This document shows positions 7,633 to 15,163 of a DNA stretch of 30,888 nucleotides, piece by piece. The position numbers were made by a program, and so were the translations under genes. Source of the stretch: an uncultured Bacilli bacterium. Lineage in GTDB: Bacteria; Bacillota_I; Bacilli_A; RF39; UBA660. Each line of letters starts with the position of its first letter. The stretch's first letter is position 1. The DNA lies in NCBI GenBank assembly GCA_944358665.1, contig CALVRP010000085.1, forward strand, positions 1-30,888, read 5' to 3'. Under the pieces are notes generated by a model. It worked only from the letters and a program-made list of their open reading frames with translations. It did not search any database and was not told the DNA's origin.

Positions 7633-8409
7633 ATGAACTCGCGAATGGAAAGATACTATAAAAATAAAAATACTAATTTGCGTAGTCAGCGTAATAGAGA
7701 TTTGTATAGCGATATATATTCTAACAGTAAATATACTAATATAGAAGGAATTGCTTCTATTGATAATGCTAATGAAATAGATATTACGAAAATAAAAGAA
7801 ATGTTAAAAAATCGTGAAAATTACCAAAAGGAACGTCAGTATCGAAAGATTACTGGTCAGCCTGAAGTTCCCGAAAAAAATGTTATTAAAAGAAGAATCG
7901 TTCCAGATACGGAAGAGAGAAATTATGATATTCGCGATATTTTAAATAAGGCTAAAGAAAATAAACAACCTGATGATAAAGAAAGAGTATTAAAAAATAC
8001 TGGGTATGATATATTAAAAAATCTTGATTTGAAGAGAGAAAAAGAAAAGACAGAAAAAAGTGAGGAAGAAGAATTAAAAGAATTAATTAATACAATTACA
8101 AATACTAGTATGTTAAATAAATTAGGCGATGTTGATTTGGCTGCTGATTTATTTAAAACTTTAACTTCAGCTGATGATACTCAGGTTGGAGAGCTTAATA
8201 ATGTTAAAGAATTAATTGATGAAAATAAAACGCAAATTCAAAATACAACAATGGATGATTCATTTTTCACTTCCAGTTTGAAATTATCTAAAAAAGATTT
8301 TGAAAATGGCGAAAAAAAGGCTTTGGGTTTAGCTAGTAAAATTATTATAGCTATTTTAGTTATAATTATACTTGTCACTTTAGTTATTTTAATAGTTACG
8401 AATTTTTAG
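7633..8409 (+). CDS. Unknown tail-anchored membrane protein
   Basis: This 258-residue protein is highly charged and almost certainly cytoplasmic for its first ~235 residues. It ends in a single strongly hydrophobic helix of about 22 residues (AILVIIILVTLVILIV) and a three-residue tail, the layout of a C-tail-anchored protein. The N-terminal half is rich in Arg, Lys, Asn and Tyr and likely disordered. A central region has coiled-coil-like KEKTEKSEEEELKELI. The start at 7633 follows GAGGTGA; an in-frame GTG at 7624 lies inside that ribosome binding site. The last 14 bases overlap the end of gerAB on the opposite strand. I recognise no family. Confidence 0.7.
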   Translation: MNSRMERYYKNKNTNLRSQRNRDLYSDIYSNSKYTNIEGIASIDNANEIDITKIKEMLKNRENYQKERQYRKITGQPEVPEKNVIKRRIVPDTEERNYDIRDILNKAKENKQPDDKERVLKNTGYDILKNLDLKREKEKTEKSEEEELKELINTITNTSMLNKLGDVDLAADLFKTLTSADDTQVGELNNVKELIDENKTQIQNTTMDDSFFTSSLKLSKKDFENGEKKALGLASKIIIAILVIIILVTLVILIVTNF

Positions 8410-9478
8410 TTTTTTTTAATAAAATACGTAATACAGTTGTTATAATTAATAAAATAAAGGTTCCTAAAATTGTATAGAAAATTATATCATGCTCTTTAAC
8501 TGAAGATTGTAAAAAGTTATCAATAATAAACATTTGTAAAATTATTAAAATTATGGCTTCTATTATTAATAAGGGTAGGTGCCATTTTTTGTTATAAGAA
8601 ACAGTTTTTCTTATTACTTCATTAAAGAAATATAAGCAAAAAATCAACATAATTAGCATGGAAATAATCCATTCAATAGATAAGAAGATTTCAATACGAT
8701 CAACAAATTCCCCAATATTCACTTGCCTTAGCAAATGAAAACCAGGATATTCAAAAAGCAACGATAAATTAATGCCAAATATCGAGATAGTCATAAAGCA
8801 AACGCTTAAAATTGATAATGTGGAAATCAAATAGAAAATAACATTTAATCTTGTATTGTCTTTATTAACCCTATTTTTAGGAATAATTAGTAAAAAGAAG
8901 ATTGGTAAAATATTATAAGCTAAAACAACAAACATTGATCTTATGATAGGGTTTATCCCATTATATAAAATTGGTTTAAAATTACTAATATCAATATTAG
9001 TAATAAGCCCAATAATAATTAATAAAGTAATTACCATGACAAAGAAAAAAAGGATTAAACTAGCTTTTGAAATAGTTTTTATGCCTTTTGTTAAAGCATA
9101 AGTGACTAAAAACATAAAAACTATAGTGATTACTATTGGGGAAGTATAATATAAAAATTGGGAACTAACAAAATGTGTTAAATCACTTAAAATGATAATT
9201 GCAAAACCAAGCGCAAATAAAGCCCAAATTATATTTAGAAAAACACCAAACTTCCCAAATAACAATTTATTTTTTTCAGTTATACTAATATCAGGATGAT
9301 AATTTCTAATGTAAAAATAGGCGAGTAAAGGAATGAAACCAATTAAAATAGCTAAAATAATCGCAATCGCACTATCTTGTGCACTAATATAAATAATGTT
9401 ATTTAAAGTAACTCCAATAAAGCATCCTCTAATTAAAAACCAAACTAAACTATTATATTCTAAACGACTTATTTTCAT
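8396..9478 (-). CDS. gerAB: Spore germination permease, GerAB family
   Basis: This 360-residue integral membrane protein has about ten hydrophobic helices and belongs to the spore-germination branch of the APC superfamily. With the A and C subunits it forms the germinant receptor in the spore inner membrane; in studied systems the B subunit binds the small-molecule germinant. It is the last gene of the operon. Its ATG overlaps the gerAC stop in a TAATG arrangement, implying coupled translation. Its 3' end overlaps the convergent tail-anchored protein gene by 14 bases, and no terminator was found between them. The germinant cannot be predicted from the sequence. Confidence 0.9.
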   Translation of the reverse strand: MKISRLEYNSLVWFLIRGCFIGVTLNNIIYISAQDSAIAIILAILIGFIPLLAYFYIRNYHPDISITEKNKLLFGKFGVFLNIIWALFALGFAIIILSDLTHFVSSQFLYYTSPIVITIVFMFLVTYALTKGIKTISKASLILFFFVMVITLLIIIGLITNIDISNFKPILYNGINPIIRSMFVVLAYNILPIFFLLIIPKNRVNKDNTRLNVIFYLISTLSILSVCFMTISIFGINLSLLFEYPGFHLLRQVNIGEFVDRIEIFLSIEWIISMLIMLIFCLYFFNEVIRKTVSYNKKWHLPLLIIEAIILIILQMFIIDNFLQSSVKEHDIIFYTILGTFILLIITTVLRILLKKTKNS

Positions 9479-10653
9479 TATTTATCTTCCTTTCTAATTG
9501 TATTTTCAAGTGAACCGGTTGAAACAAGTTCTACATCAGTTTGGATGTTCACTTTTATTTTAGGAAAATAAACATCATTCCATTTATCTTTAATTTTTTT
9601 CCAAGCATCAGGATGATTTTTATAAATTAAATTACCAAAGCCAAAAATATCACTTTTATATTTTGTTTGCATCTTTTTAATTGCTTTATTAATTTGCTTT
9701 TTAATAGTTTTATTTAATTCTTTTTCAATGTTCTTAATCGTTTGTTCCTTATTTAAATTTGTATCACTATTTATTTCACTCAAAGTTGCATCGCCGGTTA
9801 CTTTAATATCAAATTCTTTAGCGCTTTTAATTTTGATTTTTGAAGAAATGTTTTTTGTACTAAGATTAACATTAGAGTCATCGTAATTAATTGTAAAAAT
9901 ACTTTGTTTAACAGTGTTTTTTAAAATATTAATCGCTTTACTATCATTTTCACTAGCAAATCCTTTGAATTTATCGTTTTTAAATAAAGCAATAGTTTCT
10001 AATTTTAAATAACTGTTAGGGTTAGTAGTATCTAAATTAGCTTTATCATCGCCATCTTTATCATCACCAATAACCGTAATTGATGGTAAAATTGGTTCTA
10101 TTCCTTCAACTAAAATATTATTTATAAAATCGCTATAAGTTACTGAATTAGTAATAGCTTGTGTCTCTTCATTAGATCCCATCAAAGTTGCAATATTTTG
10201 TGAAGGAAATGATTCTAGTGGAGAAACTATTTCTAACACCTCTTTGGCGGTTGAATCTTTCGTCATCATTAAATAAAATTTTTTTCTCGATTCTGGATTT
10301 CTAAGTAGCCAGTCAGCGACATTTAGGAATCCTTCTTCAGCGATTTCTTCAGATATTAAAACGACATTAATATGACCAAAATATAATTGTTTAGGTGTTT
10401 TTCTATCAACTTCTTTAGTTGCTTCTACTAAACTTTTTCCCTTTCCCGAATAAACAGTAGGTTGTGATTCTCCTTCCTTAGAAGTAGTTTCGCTTTTTTG
10501 CGCGTTAGCAATTAATAGACTAACTTCGTATTCATCATCTTTTTTATCAATACCAACTCCAGTAATTATTGCTATTTGATTTAATTCTCGGTAATTTCCA
10601 CAGCCACAAAGAAATAGGCAAAGCAATAATAATATAAATATTTTATTTTTCAT
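9478..10653 (-). CDS. gerAC: Spore germination lipoprotein, GerAC family
   Basis: This 391-residue protein has a lipoprotein signal peptide (lipobox LCGC, predicted lipidated Cys18). The family's opening GCGNYRELNQIAIITGVGID leads into the three-domain GerAC ectodomain. It is the lipidated C subunit of the germinant receptor, anchored on the outer face of the spore inner membrane. The start overlaps the end of gerAA by 11 bases and the stop overlaps gerAB, so all three are one translationally coupled operon. The A-C-B order matches gerK-type operons rather than the A-B-C order of gerA. Confidence 0.92.
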   Translation of the reverse strand: MKNKIFILLLLCLFLCGCGNYRELNQIAIITGVGIDKKDDEYEVSLLIANAQKSETTSKEGESQPTVYSGKGKSLVEATKEVDRKTPKQLYFGHINVVLISEEIAEEGFLNVADWLLRNPESRKKFYLMMTKDSTAKEVLEIVSPLESFPSQNIATLMGSNEETQAITNSVTYSDFINNILVEGIEPILPSITVIGDDKDGDDKANLDTTNPNSYLKLETIALFKNDKFKGFASENDSKAINILKNTVKQSIFTINYDDSNVNLSTKNISSKIKIKSAKEFDIKVTGDATLSEINSDTNLNKEQTIKNIEKELNKTIKKQINKAIKKMQTKYKSDIFGFGNLIYKNHPDAWKKIKDKWNDVYFPKIKVNIQTDVELVSTGSLENTIRKEDK

Positions 10654-12109
10654 GCTCTCCTCCTTGTTTTGTAAAATTTTTAATTTTCATGTAATTTGGT
10701 CTTTTAAAAATCTTTGGCATTGAAAATCTAACAATTGCGTCTTTTTGAGCTGATACATTAAAAGGACTAAAAGGTGATAAATAACTAACGCCAAAATTTT
10801 CTAGTGAAGCAAGTTTAAAAATAAAAATCATAACGGCGATAACAACACCAATTAATCCTAAGAAACTTGCGGCAATAATAAAGATAAAACGCCAAAATCT
10901 AATTCCATTCATAAAATCAATATCTGTAAATATTAAACTACAAATAGAAGTAAATGCTACGACAATAACCGCAATAGGGGATACAATCCCAGCATCAACA
11001 GCGGCTTGTCCTAAAACTAAGGCTCCAACAATACTCATTGCCGTTCCCATATTAGATGGCATTCTAATATCACTTTCTCTTAAAATTTCAAAAATAGTCA
11101 TTAAAAGAATTATTTCAACGGAAGTTGGAAAAGGAACGGATTCTCTTTGAACTGCCAGAGATATTAAGAGTTCATTAGGGACAACAATTTGATCAAACGT
11201 TGTAATCGCAATATAAATAGCTGGCGTAAATAAAGTTATTAAAAGCGAAATAAATTTTAAGATCCTGGTTAAACTTATATTTAATGGTTTTTGATAATAA
11301 TCTTCTGGTGTATGAATAAAATCAATAAACACAGCCGGGATTAATAAAACAAAAGGTGAGTTTTCCACAATAATCGCAATTTTTCCATTTAAAAGTGATT
11401 GACAAACTAAATCAGGTCTTTCCGTACTTTGAACTTGTGGAAAAGCTGATTTTTCATTAATTAAATATTCTCTTAAATTACCACTATCTAAGATACCATC
11501 AATATCAATTTTTTTTAGAATATTTTTAACATATTTGACTTCTTTTTTATCTACAATATCGTTTATATAAGCAATATTAACTCTTGTTTTGGTTCTTCGC
11601 CCAATTTTAACTTCTTCAAACCATAAATTTTCATCTTTAATTCTTTTTCTGATAAGGCCTAAGTTTTTCGCATGGCTTTCTGTAAAACTATCTTTAGGTC
11701 CTCTTAAAATTGGTTCGCTACTAGATTCGGTAACCCCACGATCTAAAGGTAATCTCGTTTCTAAAACAATTGCTTTATCACTATCATCAGTTACAATGAT
11801 GGTAAAACCAGATGATAGAAAATAGGGAAACTTTCCAAAATCATTTATAGTTATCATTTGACTGTTAAATATTCGGTTTTTTAAATTATCAAAAACACTT
11901 TCGAAAATACTTTTTTCATCCGCAATCATATTAATACTTTTAATGATATGTTCGCTAACAGTTAAGGCTGCACTAGAGCTTTCCATAAACATAATACCAA
12001 CATTAATTTTACCTAATTTAATTATCCTTGTAGTTAAATCTGAACTATTACCGTATATTTTTTTTACTTTTTCAATATTTAATTTCGCATTTTTAATTAT
12101 TTTTTCCAT
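10643..12109 (-). CDS. gerAA: Spore germination receptor subunit, GerAA family
   Basis: This 488-residue protein has a large N-terminal cytoplasmic part (about residues 1-270) followed by four to five membrane helices and a short tail. The conserved family stretch is clear: PFVLLIPAVFIDFIHTPEDYY, then P-x-A-I-Y-I-A and VQRESVPFPTSVEIILLMTIFEILRESDIRMP. It is the A subunit of the germinant receptor. It is the first gene of the operon, with an AAGGGA-type ribosome binding site and a forespore-type promoter immediately upstream. Its presence indicates that the organism makes, or recently made, endospores. Confidence 0.95.
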   Translation of the reverse strand: MEKIIKNAKLNIEKVKKIYGNSSDLTTRIIKLGKINVGIMFMESSSAALTVSEHIIKSINMIADEKSIFESVFDNLKNRIFNSQMITINDFGKFPYFLSSGFTIIVTDDSDKAIVLETRLPLDRGVTESSSEPILRGPKDSFTESHAKNLGLIRKRIKDENLWFEEVKIGRRTKTRVNIAYINDIVDKKEVKYVKNILKKIDIDGILDSGNLREYLINEKSAFPQVQSTERPDLVCQSLLNGKIAIIVENSPFVLLIPAVFIDFIHTPEDYYQKPLNISLTRILKFISLLITLFTPAIYIAITTFDQIVVPNELLISLAVQRESVPFPTSVEIILLMTIFEILRESDIRMPSNMGTAMSIVGALVLGQAAVDAGIVSPIAVIVVAFTSICSLIFTDIDFMNGIRFWRFIFIIAASFLGLIGVVIAVMIFIFKLASLENFGVSYLSPFSPFNVSAQKDAIVRFSMPKIFKRPNYMKIKNFTKQGGEHEK

Positions 12110-12131
12110 AAAATCCCTTCTTTGCTAATAT

Positions 12132-12161
12132 TATTATGGGCAAAATATTTTAAAATTATTA
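12132..12161 (-). promoter_or_regulatory. Candidate sigma-G (forespore) promoter of the ger operon
   Basis: Read on the minus strand, CATAATA (12132-12138) is an exact match to the sigma-G -10 pattern CATWMTA. Seventeen bases upstream is TAATAA (12156-12161), a weaker match to the -35 pattern. The predicted transcription start would leave a leader of about 15 bases holding only the ribosome binding site. No sigma-A promoter was seen at this position. gerA-type operons are known sigma-G targets. Confidence 0.5.
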
Positions 12162-12304
12162 ATAAAAAAGGCTTATTTATTGAAGCGTTTTTTTGCTTTT
12201 TTCACAGGCAAATATATTTATAATTATGGTGCTATGTTTTTGATAAGAAAATATTAATTGACTTTTCAATAAAATCTTTATAAACTAATAACAAGGAGAA
12301 GTTT

Positions 12305-13474
12305 ATGGAAAAAGTAGAATGTGAAAGATTAAATGATCAAGGTCAAGGCATTGGTTACATTAATAATAAAATAATTTTTGTGCCAGAGCTTTTACCAGGC
12401 GACAAAGCTTTAGTACAAATTACTAAAGAAAAAAAGAATTTCATGGAAGGAAAAATTATAGAATATTTAAGTCTAAGTAAAGATAGAGTAAAACCAATTT
12501 GTCCTTATTTAAATTGTGGTTGCGCTTTAAAAAGTTTAAATTATCAAAAACAAATAGAGTATAAAGAGAATAAAGTAAAAAATATCCTTAAAAAATTTAG
12601 TGGTTTAGAAAATGTTGTTATTGATATTATTACTAGTAAAAAAACAAATTATTATCGTAATAAAATAACTTTAAAAGTAAAGGATAAAGTCGGATATTTT
12701 AAAAATAAAACTAATGATTTTTTAGCTATTGAAGGTTGTGCTTTAGCGGATACACGAATTAATGAAATTATTAAAGTTTTAAATACATTAGATTTAAATA
12801 ATACTAAAGAAATTACGATTAAAGCCTTTGATGATGTAATGATAATTATTGATGGTGTATTAGATATCTCTGCATTAAAAGAATATGTATCTAGTATTTA
12901 TATGAATGATAAATTAGTTTATGGAAATAAGTATATAACAACAACTATCAATAATTTGACTTTTCAAATATCAAAAGATTCTTTCTTTCAAGTAAATACT
13001 TCTATGATTGAAACATTATATAATGAGGCTATAAAGTTAGTAACAAATAAAGGAAAAGCTTTGGATTTGTTTTGTGGAACTGGAACAATTAGTTTAATTT
13101 TAAGTAAGCATTTTAAAAAAGTAATTGGGGTAGAAATAAATAAAGAAGCAGTGGAGTGTGCCTTAGAAAATAAAAAATTAAATAATATTAATAATGTTGA
13201 ATTTATTTGTGGTGATGCGAATGAAGTTTGCAAGGATTTAACAGCAGATGTTGTGTTTGTTGATCCACCGCGTGCCGGCCTTAGTAAAGAAGGAATTCAA
13301 AATATTTTAAAAGTAAATCCAGAGAAAATTGTTTATATTTCTTGCGACCCAGTTACATTAGCTAGAGATTTAAATGTTTTAAAAGAAAAATATATTGTGG
13401 AAAAAGTAATTCCTGTAGATTTGTTTCCAAACACTTATCATGTAGAAAGCGTATCTTTATTAATTCATAGATAA
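12305..13474 (+). CDS. rlmCD: 23S rRNA (uracil-5-)-methyltransferase, RlmCD/RlmD family
   Basis: This 389-residue SAM-dependent enzyme makes 5-methyluridine in 23S rRNA. The N-terminal TRAM domain covers about residues 1-57. A cysteine cluster (Cys66, 71, 73 and the distal Cys145) stands where the family binds a [4Fe-4S] centre. The Rossmann domain starts at LDLFCGTGT (253-260). FVDPPRAGLS (317-326), the nucleophile Cys346 in YISCDP and the base Glu380 in HVES complete the active site. The cysteine spacing is C-x4-C-x-C rather than the usual C-x5-C-x2-C. An AAGGAG ribosome binding site and a possible TTGACT/TATAAA promoter (about 12258-12284, short spacer) precede it. The RlmCD call rather than RlmD rests only on the likely Firmicute origin. 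Confidence 0.9.
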   Translation: MEKVECERLNDQGQGIGYINNKIIFVPELLPGDKALVQITKEKKNFMEGKIIEYLSLSKDRVKPICPYLNCGCALKSLNYQKQIEYKENKVKNILKKFSGLENVVIDIITSKKTNYYRNKITLKVKDKVGYFKNKTNDFLAIEGCALADTRINEIIKVLNTLDLNNTKEITIKAFDDVMIIIDGVLDISALKEYVSSIYMNDKLVYGNKYITTTINNLTFQISKDSFFQVNTSMIETLYNEAIKLVTNKGKALDLFCGTGTISLILSKHFKKVIGVEINKEAVECALENKKLNNINNVEFICGDANEVCKDLTADVVFVDPPRAGLSKEGIQNILKVNPEKIVYISCDPVTLARDLNVLKEKYIVEKVIPVDLFPNTYHVESVSLLIHR

Positions 13475-13483
13475 TATCTGAAT

Positions 13484-13511
13484 TTGCAAAATAAATAAAA
13501 ATTGTTATAAT
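13484..13511 (+). promoter_or_regulatory. Promoter of the HD-domain protein gene
   Basis: TTGCAA (13484-13489), a 16-base spacer and a perfect TATAAT (13506-13511). The -10 box ends one base before an in-frame ATG at 13513, which therefore cannot be the translation start. Confidence 0.55.
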
Positions 13512-13536
13512 AATGGCAGAAAGAGAGTGTACTTTT

Positions 13537-14328
13537 ATGAGTGAGCAAGAAAAAATTAAAGAAATTAACAATATTTTAAAAAAATATAAATTTAATAATA
13601 AAGATGGCGTAGATTTTTGGCATATAATTAATCCGATATTTTTCAATGAAAATTTTCAAAGAAGAATGGAAAAAGATTTTCCGCATCATGATGATGTTTC
13701 TTTAGGTCATCATATTGTTTCTGATGCTGCCGTTACTTATAAAATTTGTCAGAAGAAAAAATATATGGCCGCCAACATAGATAAAAATACAGCAGTAATA
13801 ATTGCGATGATGCATGATTTATATACATTACCATGGCAGAATAACCCGGAAAATTTTCAAGAATATAGTTTCAATGGCCATGGATATCGTCATCCCATAG
13901 AAGCAATTGTTAATTCTATTGACTGGTTTCCAGAATATTTTGAAGATAAAGCGAAAGCCGAAAAAATAATTGACGGAGTAATTCATCATATGTTTCCATT
14001 TCCGGTAAGAGCTATAGATGGTTTTGATTTGGAACTAAAAAATACCGAAGCTTATGATAAAATTCCTGAAGATTTAAAACAAATGATAATAGAGTCATCT
14101 AATAGAGGCCTTAAAATTAAACATTTTTCTCTATGTCCTAGTAAATTTAAAGAAGGAAGAATTATGAGCTTTTCTGATAAAAAAGTAGCTATTATTGATG
14201 ATACCATTGAAAGTTTACGTAAAAATGGTTTCAAAACTTTTAGGGGAATTACTGCTCTAAAAACAGGCGCTAATAAGAATTTAGATGGTTATGAAGAAAT
14301 ACAAGAATTCCGTAAGCATAGAAAGTAG
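13537..14328 (+). CDS. HD-domain protein, predicted metal-dependent phosphohydrolase
   Basis: This 263-residue protein shows the HD-superfamily pattern: His58/59 (SLGHHIVSDA), His93-Asp94 (AMMHDLYTLPW), His119 (YRHPIEA) and His150/151 (VIHHMFP). These would bind one or two metal ions for phosphomonoester or phosphodiester hydrolysis. The substrate is unknown; nothing marks it as a (p)ppGpp synthetase or a tRNA nucleotidyltransferase. It may act on nucleotides. The start is set at 13537 because the first ATG abuts the -10 box, and a GAGAG ribosome binding site precedes 13537. It is followed after nine bases by the DUF4186 gene, with which it is probably co-transcribed. Confidence 0.75.
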   Translation: MSEQEKIKEINNILKKYKFNNKDGVDFWHIINPIFFNENFQRRMEKDFPHHDDVSLGHHIVSDAAVTYKICQKKKYMAANIDKNTAVIIAMMHDLYTLPWQNNPENFQEYSFNGHGYRHPIEAIVNSIDWFPEYFEDKAKAEKIIDGVIHHMFPFPVRAIDGFDLELKNTEAYDKIPEDLKQMIIESSNRGLKIKHFSLCPSKFKEGRIMSFSDKKVAIIDDTIESLRKNGFKTFRGITALKTGANKNLDGYEEIQEFRKHRK

Positions 14329-14337
14329 AAAATTATT

Positions 14338-14688
14338 GTGGAAAATCCTGATTATATATTGAATAAATTATCCAAATCAAAATTTAGAGGTGGTTTTAAA
14401 CTTCAAGACAAAGATAAACAATATATTAAAGATAAAGGAATTAATAAAATAAAAGAACACGCTTATGATTTTATTAATAAGAGGCTAGCTCCAGCTTATA
14501 TCCCCAATGATGGTAAGCAAACTCCAATGAAAGGACATCCTGTATTCATAGCTCAGCACGCAACTGCGACGTGTTGTCGAGGTTGCTTATATAAATGGCA
14601 TCATATTCCTAAAGGAAGAGCTTTAACAAAAAAAGAAGTAGATTATATTGTAGAGTTGATAATGACTTGGATTAATAGACGAATATAA
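14338..14688 (+). CDS. DUF4186 family protein
   Basis: This 116-residue protein matches the small conserved DUF4186 family almost end to end. It has the SKFR-x2-FKL opening, then HAYDFINKRLAPA, NDGKQTPM-x-GHP, then FIAQHATATCCRGCLYKWH and PKGRALT. The CCRGC cluster with nearby histidines looks like a metal-binding site, but no function has been established to my knowledge. The start is GTG at 14338, nine bases after the HD gene stop. Its ribosome binding site is weak, so translation may depend on coupling to the upstream gene. A palindromic terminator overlaps its stop codon. Confidence 0.85.
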   Translation: MENPDYILNKLSKSKFRGGFKLQDKDKQYIKDKGINKIKEHAYDFINKRLAPAYIPNDGKQTPMKGHPVFIAQHATATCCRGCLYKWHHIPKGRALTKKEVDYIVELIMTWINRRI

Positions 14689-14710
14689 CTTAATTAAGTT
14701 ATATTTTTTA
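14683..14710 (+). terminator. Terminator of the HD-DUF4186 operon
   Basis: A perfect 22-base palindrome built on ATATAACTTAA (14683-14704) is followed by T-rich sequence. It contains the DUF4186 stop codon. It also covers the 3' end of the minus-strand HA-domain fragment. Confidence 0.75.
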
Positions 14711-14852
14711 AATCCACCCCAATTTCTTTAAGTTTTTTAATTTTATAATTACTAATTGTTCCACTTTTAAAATCATATTTTGCATTATAAAACCATTTTC
14801 CGATATTTTTTTCCTTGAATGAAATAATTATATGGAATATTTGAAATGTCAT
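14694..14852 (-). pseudogene. Orphan helicase-associated (HA) domain fragment
   Basis: A 52-codon frame that encodes one clear HA-domain unit. It reads IGKWFYNAKYDFKSGTIS followed by Y-x-IKKLKEIGVDL, matching the W...G.Ls...i..L..iG pattern repeated at the end of some superfamily 2 helicases. No helicase domain is present anywhere upstream. There is no good ribosome binding site before the ATG at 14852, and the stop lies inside the DUF4186 terminator. It is probably the surviving tail of a lost HA-repeat protein rather than a working gene. A real 52-residue DNA-binding protein cannot be excluded. Confidence 0.5.
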
Positions 14853-14872
14853 TTTGTTTTATATATTTTTAG

Positions 14873-14905
14873 AAGCTCGATTCATTTATCAGTGCGAGCT
14901 TTTTT
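14873..14905 (+). terminator. Hairpin with T-run in the 14.7-15.0 kb gap
   Basis: A 7-bp stem (AAGCTCG with CGAGCTT) has a 15-base loop and ends in a run of six T. It has the form of a plus-strand terminator, but no plus-strand gene lies between it and the DUF4186 terminator about 165 bases upstream. It may be left over from a deleted gene. Confidence 0.45.
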
Positions 14906-14968
14906 ATATTCCAAATAATATTTTTTCTATAATCAACAGCATCCTAAATTTAAATAATATTATAATAA

Positions 14969-14999
14969 CAAAAAAAGAAAACTATTAACTAGCTTTCTT
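14969..14999 (-). terminator. Terminator of the merR-ATPase-52-residue operon
   Basis: Read on the minus strand, AAGAAAGCTA pairs with TAGTTTTCTT (10 bp, one G-U) around a five-base loop and is followed by a run of T. The stop codon of the 52-residue protein lies in the loop, so the transcript ends right at that gene. Confidence 0.75.
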
Positions 15000-15143
15000 A
15001 TATAATGTTTTTATTTTAGGTTTGCCTTGAATAACTGAGGTAAACCTTTTTTGAGCTTTTAAGTCAATTTGTGCCTCATAATATTTTCTTAAAATAGAAT
15101 TTCTCATTTTTTTTAAAACACGAATTTCTTCTGTTCTTGTCAT
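14985..15143 (-). CDS. Small basic protein, 52 residues, unknown
   Basis: This small gene is the third of the merR-ATPase operon, starting 20 bases after the ATPase stop. An AGGGGG ribosome binding site lies a few bases before its ATG, and its stop lies in the loop of the operon terminator. The protein has about 15 Lys/Arg in 52 residues and begins MTRTEEIRVLKKMRNSILRK. It should form one or two helices (about residues 4-33) with a basic tail. It has no cysteines or membrane segment. The charge suggests nucleic-acid binding or a partner role for the ATPase; this is inference from charge and context only. Confidence 0.65.
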   Translation of the reverse strand: MTRTEEIRVLKKMRNSILRKYYEAQIDLKAQKRFTSVIQGKPKIKTLYKKAS

Positions 15144-15163
15144 AATAACCCCCTAATAATAAA

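Noticed and set aside
12170..12220. Possible terminator hairpin between gerAA and rlmCD
   Set aside because: The only stem (GCTT/AAGC with A/T flanks and a G-G mismatch) is weak, and no gene runs into it from either side.
14873..14905. Hairpin considered as part of a small regulatory RNA or riboswitch
   Set aside because: Only a simple 7-bp stem with a T-run is visible; there is no conserved fold or start signal to support an RNA gene.
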